Source: Chelonoidis abingdonii
Taxonomy: Eukaryota; Chordata; Testudines; Testudinidae
Assembly (NCBI RefSeq): GCF_003597395.2
Contig: NC_133770.1
Location: 201,730,198-201,794,197 of the forward strand
Length of the DNA: 64,000 nt
Direction: 5' to 3'
Made by a program: the position numbers and the translations under genes. Shown here piece after piece: positions 1 to 11,799 of the stretch (position 1 is the first letter of the stretch; each line of letters starts with the position of its first letter). The notes below the pieces were generated by a model, which saw only the letters and a list, made by a program, of their open reading frames with translations, had not been told where the DNA came from and did no database searches.

Positions 1-3000
1 CTGATGGGTGAAAGATTTAGATATTTCTTTCTTAACCAAATTGACATACCCATCCTTAACCAGAAAGTAAATATAGAAGGAGGCAAGGACTGGAAGGGAC
101 CAGGGTCATATCAAGGCAAAGAACAGGTAGACAATAAGCTTATATGGTTAATTCTTTAACACTTATGCCAAGTCTATACTACAAACCTATATAGGTATAA
201 CTAAACAATTGCTGCAGGGTGTGAAAAAATCCCTACTCCTGAGTGTCGTACAGTTATACCAGCACTAACCCTCCACCCATGTAGACAATGCTATGCAATA
301 TGAGAGCTTTTCCTGCTAACATGCTACCGTTCTCAGAGAGGTGAATTAACTACAGCACTGATGAGAAAGCTTCTATTCAGCATGGAGCAATCTTCACTTA
401 AGTACTACAGGCGACACAGCTGACCCTGATACAGCATTTAAAATGTAGACCTGGCCCTTATATAGAGAAACTTGATTACAATACACTTTTTTTACCTCTA
501 ATAAGTAAGAGTAGAAAACACATATATTCTTTGAATGATGAAAAATAATTTTTTTCTCTTAGCACAAGTGGGTGAGGTAATCACTCTTATAGACAACTTC
601 TGTTGGTGAAAGGAGACAAGTTTTCCCACCACACGAGCTCTTTTCAGGTCTTAGAAAGATACTGAGCCATCACAAAGCAAGGTGGGAACAGATTGTTTAT
701 CATAACGTACTTAAGCAATTTCTAAAAGACCAATTCAGAAATGAGGGTTGCTTAATACTCCTGGCAGTCATAGGACAAAAAGAGGGGGCTAGGTTATGGA
801 CAAACTACAGCTTGACAGAATAATTATGTCACTACTCTGTTTACATATTGTTGTAATAAGTTTATAAATTAGTGTCAGTCCCCCCAAATATAGAGAGGCA
901 AGTGGGTGACGTAATATCTTTTATGGACCATCTCCTCGTTGGTGAGGGAGACAAGCTTTCAAGTTACATAGAGTTTCTCCTTCGGTCTGGGAGGTGTATT
1001 CAATAGTGTCAAACTACAATATCAGGTGAACAGACTGTTTAGCATAAGTATTTACACATTTCAAGGGACCACTGAAGGTGAAGTGGCCTATTAACACCTC
1101 TCCAGCCCAATCAACCACATCAAAGAAAACTGGGAGCTTAAATCATAAACTTTGCTAGAAACTAAAATCAGAACTGAACAGGACATCTTATAACACCAAT
1201 AACTGCTCCCATCACAAGCTTTATCCTTCTGCCCCCATGACTGAAGTGCTGTTAACAGGCCGAAGAAGAGCTCTGTATAAGGCCCATCGTACACGACGCG
1301 TGACAAATTGGATTTTAAGTATAGGCAATTTCCAGCTACGAGAATAGCGTAGCTGAATCGACTATCTAACAATCGAGTTACTCACCCGTCCTTCACCGGC
1401 CGAAATCGATGTGCCGGCTCGCCATGTCGAATCCAGAACTTCCGCTTGTTTTTGTGGAGTTCCGACATCGATGTAAGCGGCTCTTGGGTTTCGATATATC
1501 CCCGTCTAGACGAACGCGATATATCGACACTCCGACTTTCGATTTACGTGCGCCGGAAAGGCACGTCGTATAGACGTGGCCTAAGCTTGAAAGCTGTTCT
1601 CTCTCACAAACAGAAATTGGTCCAATGAAACATATTGAACATCCCCTCCTTGCCTTTAAGAAGATTTTTTTTTTTCCATTTGAAAGAAAGACCGAGTCTG
1701 ATGTTGAAATGCAGTTTCAGGTGTGTGGGAGAATATATTGATTGAAAACTCCTTAATGGACAAGGGATTTTTATGTTTTATACTAGACTCGAGGGAATTT
1801 TGAATTTCTGTGGATTCAAAGTATGCAGCCACATAACTGAAGAGGTGGGAGACATAACCAAGTGATAGTGGTACTTAATTACATAACAGGAAAGACGACA
1901 AAAATAGAGAAAGGACAATCCAGTTTGTTTCGTAATAATGTTAAAATAACTGGCTGTTTATTATAGGGGATTTTTTTTTATAGGTTGCCTCATTCAGCTG
2001 ATGTTAAATTGGCAGTAGTTGATTAATAAAAAAAATCTGTTAGTAACCTTTCAATCAATCTAAGTCATACAATCAAGAACTTGAAAGAAAAGTAATCTAC
2101 CTTGCCTGAGCAATAATTTGATACATATATTTGTATTTCTAGAGACTGACTCATTGTGATAAATATAGATTGGAGGAGTAAATAAATTGACTTTTCTTCT
2201 AAAAGATGAAAAGATATTCCCTACAGAAAAGAAGTACACAAAATGCTTCTAATACCAGAACGATAGTCAGTGAAACTTAAATCACCTCTGTAATTTAGTA
2301 AATCACAAATTGAGGTTTGTTTTAGTAACATACATGCAACCTAGAAGTCAACGATAAATGCATAAATATGGTGATGTTAATATCAGCGCTTATTAAAATG
2401 TCACTAAGGGAATGGAACTGACTTTTTGTTGCCCTTATATCAGTAAACACAACTTAGATATCACTATTAAAAACAATCACAGCTTTTCCTAAAACCCCTC
2501 TTTATAACAGCAACAATAAATTCATCCACAGGCATTGTTTTAAAAAAAAATAATTTTGTAAAGAATCCACTGTAAAGTTACAGAAGACTGGAAGAAAGGC
2601 AATGTGCCTCTTTTTAAAAGGTAATGGGAAGACCCAGGTAATTATAGGTCTGGTCCAGTCTGATGCCTGATCCCGGGACGTAAACAGTGATACAGGACTC
2701 AGATAATTAAGAAATAAAGAAGGGTATATATAATTAATGCCAACTCAACTGTGGTGTGATTCTTCTAGGATAGCCCATGGTCCTGAAGGCACCTCTGTAA
2801 CCACCCGCCTAAACATGAAGAAGCCTTGTCTGTTCCTGTTTGTGGGCCAGTTGCTTTCATTCCACCAGCCTCCGGCACACAATGCTCCCTTCCATGGCCT
2901 CCCAGGTCCTGTTCTCTCTTTAAGTTTATAAATAGCTACCCTGACCATCTAACTTTGGGCACATCCTCGGTGAATTCAGACCATTTCAGTGGAATTCACA

Positions 3001-3705
3001 GAATCCAGAACATTACGGGAAAGCATAAACACATGAGCTTCCAGTTTATACTCAGGGTCACACCTATGCTTCAATACAGCACTTAGATATGTTTATTAGT
3101 AAAAACAAGAAGATGTTTATATTAACAAAGAACAGAAGATTAGAGAAGAAACAAAATAGATATAATGGAACAAAATGGTAAATATAAACAATAAACTCAT
3201 AACGTCTTTCTAGAAACCATAAACTAACTAACAGACATTATCATGTCATATAGAGCAAAAACTCTTGAAAAGCCTTCAAGCATATTACAGCCATGCTTAG
3301 CACTGATATTCTGTTCCATAGACTAGTTACCTGTCCTCTTACCTCCGCAGTAGAAAATCCTGTGTCTCTTTTGCCATTCCCATACTATAAAACAGTCCTT
3401 TGCTCTTTATCTTTGTGACAAAATCCTTCCTCACCTTGGCAGGTTCCTTGCACTTACTTATTGGCAGAGCTCACCTCAGTTGATCTTCCCCACAGCTGGG
3501 CTAACATCCTCCTGTGTGGATCAGGAGTTGGGAAGGTTTGGGGGGAACCCGGGCCCCCATTCACTCCAGGTTCTGAACCAGGGCCCTGTGGATTGCAAGC
3601 TTCTATACGTGCTCTTGTAACAGCTGCATGAGCAGCTACAACTCCTAAACTTACTTCCAATGCATCCTCCAATACCTTTCTTCTTTAATCTCAACCAAAC
3701 AGGAC
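1..3705. repeat. Indel-rich duplicate of 15291-18975
   Basis: This stretch matches 15291-18975 from end to end in the same order and orientation. It starts at ctgatgg (1 against 15291) and stops at aggac (3705 against 18975), directly before an N gap. The two copies differ mainly by one-base insertions and deletions scattered throughout, often as doubled or dropped letters, with fewer substitutions. It therefore carries the same repeats: a hAT-like MITE, the fold-back element with its CpG-rich MITE, a CR1 scrap near 2575-2690 and the start of an LTR from about 3416. No gene is present. The error style and the adjoining gap suggest uncorrected long-read sequence used in gap filling; a real duplication with heavy indel decay is less likely. 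Confidence 0.85.
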
Positions 3706-3730
3706 NNNNNNNNNNNNNNNNNNNNNNNNN
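3706..3730. other. Assembly gap (25 N)
   Basis: A run of 25 N immediately follows the duplicated block. A fixed short N run usually means a gap of unknown size. Sequence after it does not continue the 18976 onward sequence of the other copy, so the two sides are not shown to be adjacent in the genome. Confidence 0.99.
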
Positions 3731-4371
3731 TTAAACATCATTCTCGAGTGGCTCAAAATTCAAACTGCAAAATATATCAAAAATCTCCAAAAACTCAGAA
3801 TTACCTTTCGCGACACTACTCTATTTAAAATAAATCATAAGCTGCTAACAGGAATGTTTAGTTTAATTCTCTCATCAAAATGAACTTATCAGAGTGCAGA
3901 GAAACGAAAAGAAAAGCAAAATATGGGAAGAATGAAGAGAATTAAATTAAAAATGGATCTTGATATAATACAGAAGAAGTAAACAAAACATATCAACTCA
4001 TGTGCAAAATACATAATAACAGTTATTATGGCATTGGAAGACCTGGGAAAAGTTACTGGGTTAATAATTCTGGACCAAACATTCAGAAGTTCCAAGTGCC
4101 TGACTTGAAGTCCAGTGTTGAAATTTAGCTTTCCAAGACTGGTGTGATAGAACCTCTCCTCTACATTGGAAGAGATTTCTATTGGGAAGTAAAGGTTTTC
4201 TTGCATTTATATAAAACATGAATGAAAATCATTAAAGAAAGCTACATTAGGACTTAAGTCAAATATTTGTCTTCATTATTTGTATTATGTAATGCCGACT
4301 GACTCTCCAAATGTTTGTGATAAGTCTAAGTGTCGTAGGAAAGAGGGAAGTTTATGCATACTCAGTGATTA
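3731..4371. other. AT-rich sequence, no gene seen
   Basis: I see no recognisable gene or repeat here. The longest open frame (minus strand, 3889-4206, 105 residues) is rich in Phe, Ile and Leu, as expected from AT-rich noncoding DNA, and resembles no family I know. Confidence 0.6.
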
Positions 4372-4601
4372 GTTAAAAGATGGAAATGAAGATAGGATAA
4401 ATGGGCAGTTTTCAGATGGAGAGAGGTAAATAGTGGTGTCCCCCCATGGTCTGTACTGGGACAATAAATTCACATATTTATAAGATCATCTTGGAAAAAA
4501 GGGATAAACAGTGAGGTTAAAATTTGCAGATATACAAACTACTCAAGATGATTAAGGTCCAAAGCAGTCTGCAGAAAGTTACAGGGATCTCACAAACTGG
4601 G
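4372..4601 (+). mobile_element. CR1 LINE fragment, left half
   Basis: This piece aligns with the reverse-transcriptase part of the CR1 copy at about 27530-27760: the stretches around gggcagttttcagatgg, aaaatttgcagatatacaaa and cagggatctcacaaactggg match in order. It is indel-ridden and not translatable in one frame. The alignment stops at 4601 where a solo LTR is inserted and resumes at 5713. Confidence 0.8.
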
Positions 4602-5712
4602 TGCGTGTCTAGCCTCCAAGTCCCAGGCCTGGACGTTAGCGTCCACAAATCTGGTCCTGTCCCAAACCTGACTTGTTGCGTCCAAAGTCTGAGGGGCTTA
4701 CCTGAACTTCCCCTTAATGCTCACTACCAGGTTGGATTTGGGCTGGCACAGGTCAGGAATGTAATTAGAGAGCCTGACCCCCCTCTTTCTCTTCTGGTGT
4801 CCCCCAACCCTCTTCTGGGAGCGACACCCAGATCCAAATGCCTTGGATGCTAAAAGCAGGGGGAAACTCCCTCCCCCCCCAACCCTTCCCAGGCTTCCAA
4901 GAAACCGGTTTCTGCGTTTTTGCTCCAAGAGATAAGCGTCTCTGCCCTCAGGACAATTGAGATGCCAAATCTACCAACAGCTTTGGCTTGCCTTTCCCGT
5001 GCCTGCCTTCCCCTGAGGGAGACAGATACCTGATACAGAGGTGATTCTTTTTCTCTTTCCCGTAGCCTGCTCTTTCCTGAAAGCAATAGGAAAATAGCCC
5101 ACGAGCTGGCTGCCTTCCTCCTTGCCTCCCTAGGAGAAAGAAACTTCCACACGTTTTAAAAGAAAAGTTTATATAAAAAAGAAGAAATATTAAAAACAAT
5201 AATCTTGCATTAGAAACTCAATACAGGCTCTTGCTTATAAGAAATATGAAGAAACAGTCTGATTAAAAGATAGCCAATTAAACCAGTCCAACCAATCCAC
5301 ATACAGGAAATACACCCCAGCTCCTCATAGCCGAATTGCTTGGGGTTCCCTTGTACTCACAGATGTGTAGGAGACACTTGGAGATAAGATGCAGTTAGGA
5401 GGAAGCTGTTAACTCACAGCCGAGAAAACAAAAAAGAACAGCCATCCCATCACTTTCGTACAACCAAAGTTCCTCATAGCCGAATTGCTTTGGGGTTCTT
5501 TGTACTCACAGACTTTGGTATAATATTTTGAAATAAGAGAGTTAGGAGGAAACCTTGTTACTCACGCCGAGAAACAAAAAGACACAGAGATTACAAATTC
5601 CGCGCCCCTGACTTTAACAATCCAGTTCTCTGATTGGCTCCCTGGTCAGGTGTTTGGGTTACCTTTCCAGGTAAAAGAAACTAACCCTTACCTTACCTTT
5701 CTAGTTATGACA
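4602..5712 (-). mobile_element. Solo LTR of an LTR retrotransposon, inserted in CR1
   Basis: The block begins TG (4602) and ends CA (5712). It is flanked by a perfect 5-bp target duplication CTGGG at 4597-4601 and 5713-5717, and the CR1 sequence is continuous once it is removed. Read on the minus strand it starts TGTCATAACTAG and continues with a TTACCTGGAAAGG-type segment shared with the LTR at 13266-13949, so both belong to related families. No gag or pol coding sequence lies inside. A 5-bp duplication fits an endogenous-retrovirus or Gypsy-type integrase; the exact class is not resolved. An internal segment is present twice (about 5322-5442 and 5470-5590). Confidence 0.85.
5322..5595. repeat. 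Tandem duplication inside the solo LTR
   Basis: The motif cctcatagccgaattgctt followed by ggggtt..tgtactcacag, then agttaggaggaa and a cgagaaa-rich end, occurs once from about 5322 and again from about 5470, giving two diverged copies of roughly 125-150 bp. The units differ by many small indels. It may be a genuine LTR repeat (LTR enhancer regions often vary this way) or a sequencing artefact. Confidence 0.75.
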
Positions 5713-6045
5713 CTGGGTGATGGGCAACAAAAATGGTAGATGACATTTACTGTTGATAAATGTACAGTAATGGACACTAGAAAAAAAATCCCATCTATAC
5801 ATATAAAATGATACGGTCCAATTAGCTGTTACCACTCAGAAAGAGATCTTGGAGTCATTGTGGATAGTTCTCTGAAAACATCCATCAATGTCAAGCAGCC
5901 ACACAAACAAAAATGTTGGAATCATTAAAAAAGGATAGATAACATGACAGAAAATATCATATTGCCGCTATATAAAATCTTGCGGTACATCCACATCTTG
6001 AATATTGTGTGTAGATGTGGGCCCCATTTACATAAAAAAAAAAAA
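5713..6045 (+). mobile_element. CR1 LINE fragment, right half
   Basis: It continues the CR1 interrupted at 4601, starting with the second copy of CTGGG. It matches 27764-28090 of the better CR1 copy, including gggcaacaaaa, ataaatg..cagtaatg, agctgttaccactca and the agaacctcatatctg-like end region. The RT-derived reading frame is destroyed. It ends in an A-rich run at about 6033-6048, just before the minus-strand LINE. Confidence 0.8.
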
Positions 6046-6071
6046 TTCCCTCTCACCCCTATGGGTGGTAT

Positions 6072-9000
6072 GTGTCTTCCTCACTCGGTCCTCTACCAGA
6101 GGCCTGGGAGTTTGAGGTTCTGCGCAGTATCTTAGTTGTCCTAGCACTGCACTCTTCTGGACAGAGAAGCTCTGATGTTGTGTCCTGGGATCTGTTGGAG
6201 CCACTCACCCAGCTTAGGAGTCACAGCCCGGGGCTCCTACCACCACTGGACCACTTTGGCCTTCACTTTCCACATCCTCTCTAGTTCCTCTTTCAGGCCC
6301 TGGTACTTTCTCTAGCTTCTCATATTCCTTCTCCTGATGTTGCTGTCACTTGGCACTGCTATATCTATCACCACCGCTGTCTTCTGGTCCTTGTCTATTA
6401 CCAGATGTCTGGTTGATTGGCCAGTACCTGCCTGTGCCGGTGGATCTGGAAGTCCCACAGAATCTTAGCCCTGCTATTCTCCACACTTCTGTGGAATCTC
6501 CCATCTGGTCTTGGGAGGGTCTAGCACCTACGCTGTGCAGATGTTTCCTGTACACAATGCCAGCCACTGTGTGTTGTGCCGGTTCAGTGTATTGCTGTCC
6601 TGCCTGCATTTACATCCTGCCACTATGTGTTGGACTGTCTCTGGAGGCCTCTCTGCACAGTCTGCCACCTTGGGTCCTCTCTAGTGTGGGTAGCCCTGCC
6701 TCAATGGATCTGTGCTCCTGCCTGTTCCTGTGCTGCTATGGTCAGTGCCTCAGTGCTGTCTTTTAGTCCAGCCCTTTCCAGCCACTGGTAGGATTCCATG
6801 TCAGCCACCTCAGCTATTGTCGATGGTACATCCCGTGAAGGGTCTTGTCTTGCCATGGCACTTCTTCTGCTTGGTCTTCCTCCATGTTCTGCTGCTGCCT
6901 CAGGCATTCTCTCAGCAGCTCATCTTTGGGGGCCATCTTACTGATGTTACTCCTGGATGTTCCAGGTTTCATCCAGGACAGTGGCTTTGACGTTCACCAA
7001 GCCCCGCCCGCCTCTTTCCGGTGGTATACAGTCTCTGGGTGTTGGACTTGGGGTGGAAACCTCCATGCTTGTGAGGAGCTTCCGGTGTTTCACATCGGCA
7101 GCCTCCATGTCCTCTTTGGCCAGCTCACTATACCGGCAGGGTATCTGTTGATGCATGGATCTTGTTCTTCCCACTGAGCTGGCTCTTTCAGGACCTGTCT
7201 TATCCTTTGGTGATATTGTGATGTTGCTGTCTTCCTTGCCTCCTCATCGTGTTTCCATTGACTGTGGACGCAAGGTACTTGTAGCTGGTCTGTATGTCTG
7301 CTATGTGGCCCGCTGGTAGTTCCACCCCATCGTCTTGACTACCTTCCTCTCTTCACCACCATCCGCCCACTTCTCCAGTCCGAATGACATCCCGATATCC
7401 TCACTGTAGATCCGCGTCAGGGGGGGATAAGCGAGTCGATGTTCGGTTTCATTCTTAGCATACGCTTGATTGTCATCCATGTAGAGGAGGTGGCTGTGGT
7501 AGTTCCACTCCTGAACCTGTTCCCGTAGTCCAGTTCTTGTGATTATCTGGCTGAGGGGATTTAGCTATCAGAACGCAGCGGGGACAGTTGCATCACCTTG
7601 GTATATGCCGACTTGATGGCCACTTGTGCAGCTGCCTTGAGTTGACTTCCATAGTCCCATTGAGTGTTTGAGGAAGGTCCCTTAGTGTCCTGTTGACTTT
7701 GTATAGCGCCAGACTTCACAGATCCATGTGTGCGCATTGAGTCGTAGGCTTTCCTGTAGTCTATCCAGGCTATGCTCAGATTGGTCTGTCTAGACCTTGA
7801 GTCTTGGCGACTGCTCTATCTATGAGCAATCGGTGTTTTTGAGCTCTGGTGTTGTTCCCATGCCCTTCTGAGCTGTGCTCATTGTACTGGCCCATGTGGT
7901 CCTGAGCTTGGCGGCTATGATGCCTGATAGGACTTCCATGCTGTGGGGAGGCAGGTTATTGGCCGTAGTTGGACAGTTCTGTCCCCTGCAGGGGTCTTTC
8001 ATGATCAGCACTGTCCTTCTTTGTGTTAGCCAGTTTGGGTGGGAGCTTGCTGCTAGCAGCTGTTCATCTGTGGTGCTGCTAGACGTTCATGCACTGCTCT
8101 AGTTTCTTTAACCAGTAGTGTGTGGATCATGTCTGGTCCAGGTGCTGTCCAGCTCTTCATGTTCTTGACCGCTGCTGGATGTCTTCTACTGTGATGGTGA
8201 CTGGTTTCTGTTCTGGGAGATTGCTGTGCTCTGTTCTCAGGTCCTGAAGCCACTTTGCCTGGTGTTATGAGTCTTCTCTTTCTCCCATATGTCTTCCAGT
8301 ATTGTTCAGTTTCTGCTGCTGGCGGCTCTGCTGTTATGTGTTGTTGCACTCGAGTTGGGAGTACACCTTGGATGGTTCTTTGGGAACAGGGCATTTACTT
8401 TTTGGCCTCTGCTTCTCTAGTGTATCTCCTTAGCCTGGTAGCCAGTGCTGTGAGCCTTTGTTTAGCAGTTTCTAGGGCTTCAGATGGGAGTCAGGCCCTT
8501 GTATTTTTCAGTAGCCGAGTCTTATCCTTAATCTCTACACCCTTCTGTAGTTCCACCAGCTGACTAACTTCTCTCCGAATCGCCTTGATCTTATCTTCCA
8601 ACCTCATTTTCCAGAGTGGGTACATACTGTTTTCTTCTTGATCATGTAGCCAAGCATCTCCAGGATTACAGAGGACTGTAGCGTATACCAGTTCATTGGT
8701 TTGAGTTATGGTGTAGTAGGGATTGTCATGAGGGTCTATTGGCATCTTCTAACATACTATCTGATGGTACTTCTCCACTGAGCCTTGGTAATCGCGTCTC
8801 GAGGATTGACTGTAGCTAGTTTCTCCATGATCTTATGCCTCATATGAGCTGCTGTGCTCTGCAATGGAGGGGTGGCAGTGAAGTTTCAGCTTCAGGTGTG
8901 GGCCGCACATCCACTTGTTCTTCCAGGTCTTCTTGAGTTGGGATGTAATGTGGAGTTGTCTATCTCAATCTGTGGAGCGCTTCCTCTTTTACTATGTTGA

Positions 9001-9145
9001 AACGTTGGGTAACTAGCTGTTTTCTCAGTAAGTGTGGATGTAGGTCTTTGTCCATCCATGTCCCTTCATACGTTTCATATATCCCTCTCATTAGGTTGCT
9101 GTTCTGTAGAATTCCATCAATTCCAGGTTCTCTTGTCTCGTCCAT
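6072..9145 (-). pseudogene. R2/R4-type LINE with restriction-like endonuclease, degenerate ORF
   Basis: Seven minus-strand open segments lie in order over 3 kb: 9145-8960, 8745-8491, 8394-8053, 8011-7820, 7174-6947, 6907-6701 and 6609-6346. They read like one LINE polyprotein of the group annotated in vertebrates as R2-like retroelements. The N-terminal part has RKQLVTQRFNIVKEEAL. The segment before the RT has MKSWTAPGPDMIHT (near 8130-8160). The early RT part has SGIIAAKLRTTWASTMS..QKGMG (near 7870-7930). The connector has YQWLERAGLKDSTEALTIAAQEQA (split here: QWLERAGLKDSTEAL). The C-terminal restriction-like endonuclease retains NQPDI and, after a frameshift, AVVIDIAVPSDSNI near 6330-6410, i.e. 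the PD...D nuclease pattern. Frameshifts and stops separate all segments. Such elements normally carry a single ORF and use this nuclease for target-primed integration. It is dead; the clade (R4/Dong versus R2) is not settled. Confidence 0.8.
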
Positions 9146-9185
9146 GAATGGTTGTTCCAGTACCCCACTTGTGTATATATATTAT

Positions 9186-9820
9186 ATATGAGGGCTGTTC
9201 AAGCAATTAAAAAAATTGTGATTATCGCATGATTAAAAAATTAATGGTGCAATTAAACACACTCTCAACAATAATTTAGAATGTCATTTATTTAAATTTT
9301 GGATGTTTTCATACTCTTCAAATATATTGATTTCAATACAACAGAATACCAGATCTACAATGCTCACTTATATTATTTTTGATTACAAGTATTTGCATGT
9401 AAAAACAAAATGAATAGTATTTTCAATTCACCTAATACAAGTACTGTAGTGCAATGTCTTTATCATGAAGTTGAACTTACAAATGTAGAATTATGTACAA
9501 AAAACTGCATTCCAAAATATAAATGTAAATTTTAGAGCCTGCAAGTCCACTCATTCCTGCTACTTCTTCGAGCAATGCTCAAACAGGTTGTGTTTCCATT
9601 TACAGGAATAATGCTTCCCTCTCTTTTACAATGCCACCTGAAAGTGAGAATAAGCCTTCTTATTGCACTGTTGTAGCCGGCGTCTCAAGATACGTATGTA
9701 CCAGATGCGCTAAAGATTCATAGATAGCTTCACGCTTTAACCATTTCAGGGGACATGTGTCCATGCTGATGACAGATTCTGTCGATAACAGTCCAAAGCA
9801 GCGCGGTGCCACCAGAAGAA
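9186..9820 (-). mobile_element. hAT-like DNA transposon remnant
   Basis: It starts agggctgttcaagcaatt followed by clusters of gattaa/attaat motifs, a pattern I associate with a common reptile hAT family (TIR close to CAGGGCTGTCAAGCGATTAA). The body is AT-rich up to about 9530, then contains tgttgtagccggcgtctc and ggggacatgtgtccatgctgatgacagattctg-type sequence resembling the antisense of a transposase-derived region. No terminal repeat was found at the right end, which abuts CR1. Class assignment is from memory. Confidence 0.5.
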
Positions 9821-9821
9821 G

Positions 9822-10440
9822 GTTGATTGTCAAAGGCTTTTTGCAAATTTAAGTACACTGGTTCCACCTGGTCCACATGCTTGCTGAACCCCTCAAAGAA
9901 TTCTAGTAGATTGGTGAGGCATGATTTCTCTTTACAAATACCATGTTGATTCTTCTTCCAACAAATCATTTTCACCTATGTTTTTGGTAATTCTGTTCTT
10001 TGCTATAGTTTCAACCAATTTACCTGGTACTGAAGTTAGGCTTAGTGGCCTATAATTGCCAGAATCACCTCTGGAGCCTTTTTTACACACAAATTAGCAT
10101 CAAATTAGCTTTTCCCCAGTCATCTGGTTCAGAAGCTGATTTAAATGTTAGGCTATGTATGCTGGAATTCGAAGTGCTGTGGGTGCTGCCACACCTCCTG
10201 CCTTGAAGTGGTTTCCATCATATACAATGTTTACAAATTGGTTCAATGGCTGTCAGTACTCCCACTATAGAAAACATTTCAGCACCTCTTCATACCAGTT
10301 AATAGTTCTTCAATTTCACATCTGAGTTCCTTCAGAATTCTTGGGTGAATTCCATCTGGTCCTGGGGACTTATTACTGTTTAATTAATCAATTTGTTCCA
10401 ACACCACCTATAATTTTGAAGGAGACGCCAAACATTTTGC
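9822..10440 (-). mobile_element. CR1 LINE reverse-transcriptase fragment
   Basis: The minus-strand frame near 9975-9822 reads NQHGICKEKSCLTNLLEFF and then PVYLNLQKAFD, which is RT motif A of CR1-like LINEs (canonical DFQKAFD). Further antisense CR1 text follows up to about 10440 (ttcttgggtgaattccatctggtcctgg, encoding the antisense of a PGPDGIHP-type segment). The frame is broken, and a small repeat is inserted at about 10163-10300. Confidence 0.8.
10163..10300. repeat. Small nested repeat in CR1, MITE-like
   Basis: CR1 homology is interrupted by a segment beginning gctggaattcgaagtgctg and ending near atttcagcacctc. Its ends are weakly inverted (GCTGGAA / TTCAGCACC). I recall this sequence as a dispersed turtle repeat that ends in cagcacc. 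Exact borders and target duplication are unclear. Confidence 0.5.
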
Positions 10441-11490
10441 ACAGATCAGTGAATACTATACTGCTGGAGATAGTAAACAATTAACTCTCATTTATATATA
10501 GATTTTTATATTTGTTTTTGAGCTATATGTTATTTCATATATTATATTTTAGATAATGGTTCTTTTCAAAATAGGAATGCTAACTAATTGAATTTCCAAG
10601 CCTATAATTGCCCTGGCCATTGATGCTTCATGTTTGCATAAAATTTGTTAAATCTGAAATTAATATATTATGCAAAATACACTCACAAAATAATACAGTT
10701 CCTCACCCAAAGAATTTAAATCTAAGCAAAGATAAAACATAAGAGGTTATAAACCATGGTGGAGTGCGGATGTGAGACCAAGAATTATAACAGTAGTTAG
10801 TTGTTTGATCACTTAAACTGAAGACACTCTAATTTGTTCTAATGTATACATGTGTCTTTTTAAAAAAGAATTTCCCAAACCAGTCAAAACTAGAGATAAA
10901 TTCAGATCTTGCTATAAGATTTACCTATAGAATGGGGAAACAGAGGATTATAACAAAATGCAGTTTAATAAACATGGAAAGGAAATGTGAAAACTTTTTA
11001 AATTTCACAGAACGGGTGACGGTTACTTTCCAGTAACCAGGATCCTTTAATGTGTGTTAGTTTGGAAACCCAAAACTACTAGCCCCTTTTCAAAAGTCTT
11101 GGTCATATAAATTTGCATACCAAAACAGATTATAGTCCATCTACTTTCATTTTCTGTTTAAAACAGTAGCTTAATCTTCAAAGAAAGGAGAGAAATCCTT
11201 AGATAACCTGGATCACAAATCATATGTAATACTATACAATGCCTAGTAAAGGTCATCATTTTATCCCTAAAGAACCACTATTCAGAGACAGTAACATCTG
11301 ACTTAATTATTACCTTCCATTCAGACAGAAGCGTATTGACTTCAACTACCTTTTCACAGTTATCAAGAAATCTAAAGTAACCAAATGCTTTTACCACTTT
11401 TCCCTCCTGCATTCAAGCAGCATCCTCTGCATAGCAAGATGATGTCTATGAACAGAAAAGTCGAGAGACTTGTTATTCATTTTTAAAGAA
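10441..11490. other. AT-rich sequence, no gene seen
   Basis: No coding exon, RNA gene or identifiable repeat was recognised. The open frames are short and low in complexity. Confidence 0.6.
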
Positions 11491-11799
11491 AATGCGTAGC
11501 TCAGTAGTTTCTACCACAAAACAGCAAGTTTGGCCAATTTGGGGCCACAGATGTCTGGTCATTCTCAGTAAATTTAAAGGTTTTCTCCAAGAACCAGAAA
11601 TTTATCATCATGCAATTTCTCTACTACTGAAAATTCTGGATGGGTCTCAACAGCTTCATCCTACTCTGTGCAGGCGATTTCATGGGCATGCCTTGAATAG
11701 AAGGCTAAAAACTCTTTGCAATGCTGCTGCTTCCCCCCCCCCCCCCACCTCTTGATGCCAAATTCCCTTTGTATTTATGTCACAAAAGATATGGTGAAA

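Noticed and set aside
4524..5199. Several 76-109 residue frames suggesting a small gene
   Set aside because: They lie inside a solo LTR defined by its TG...CA ends and CTGGG duplication, and have no retroviral domain.
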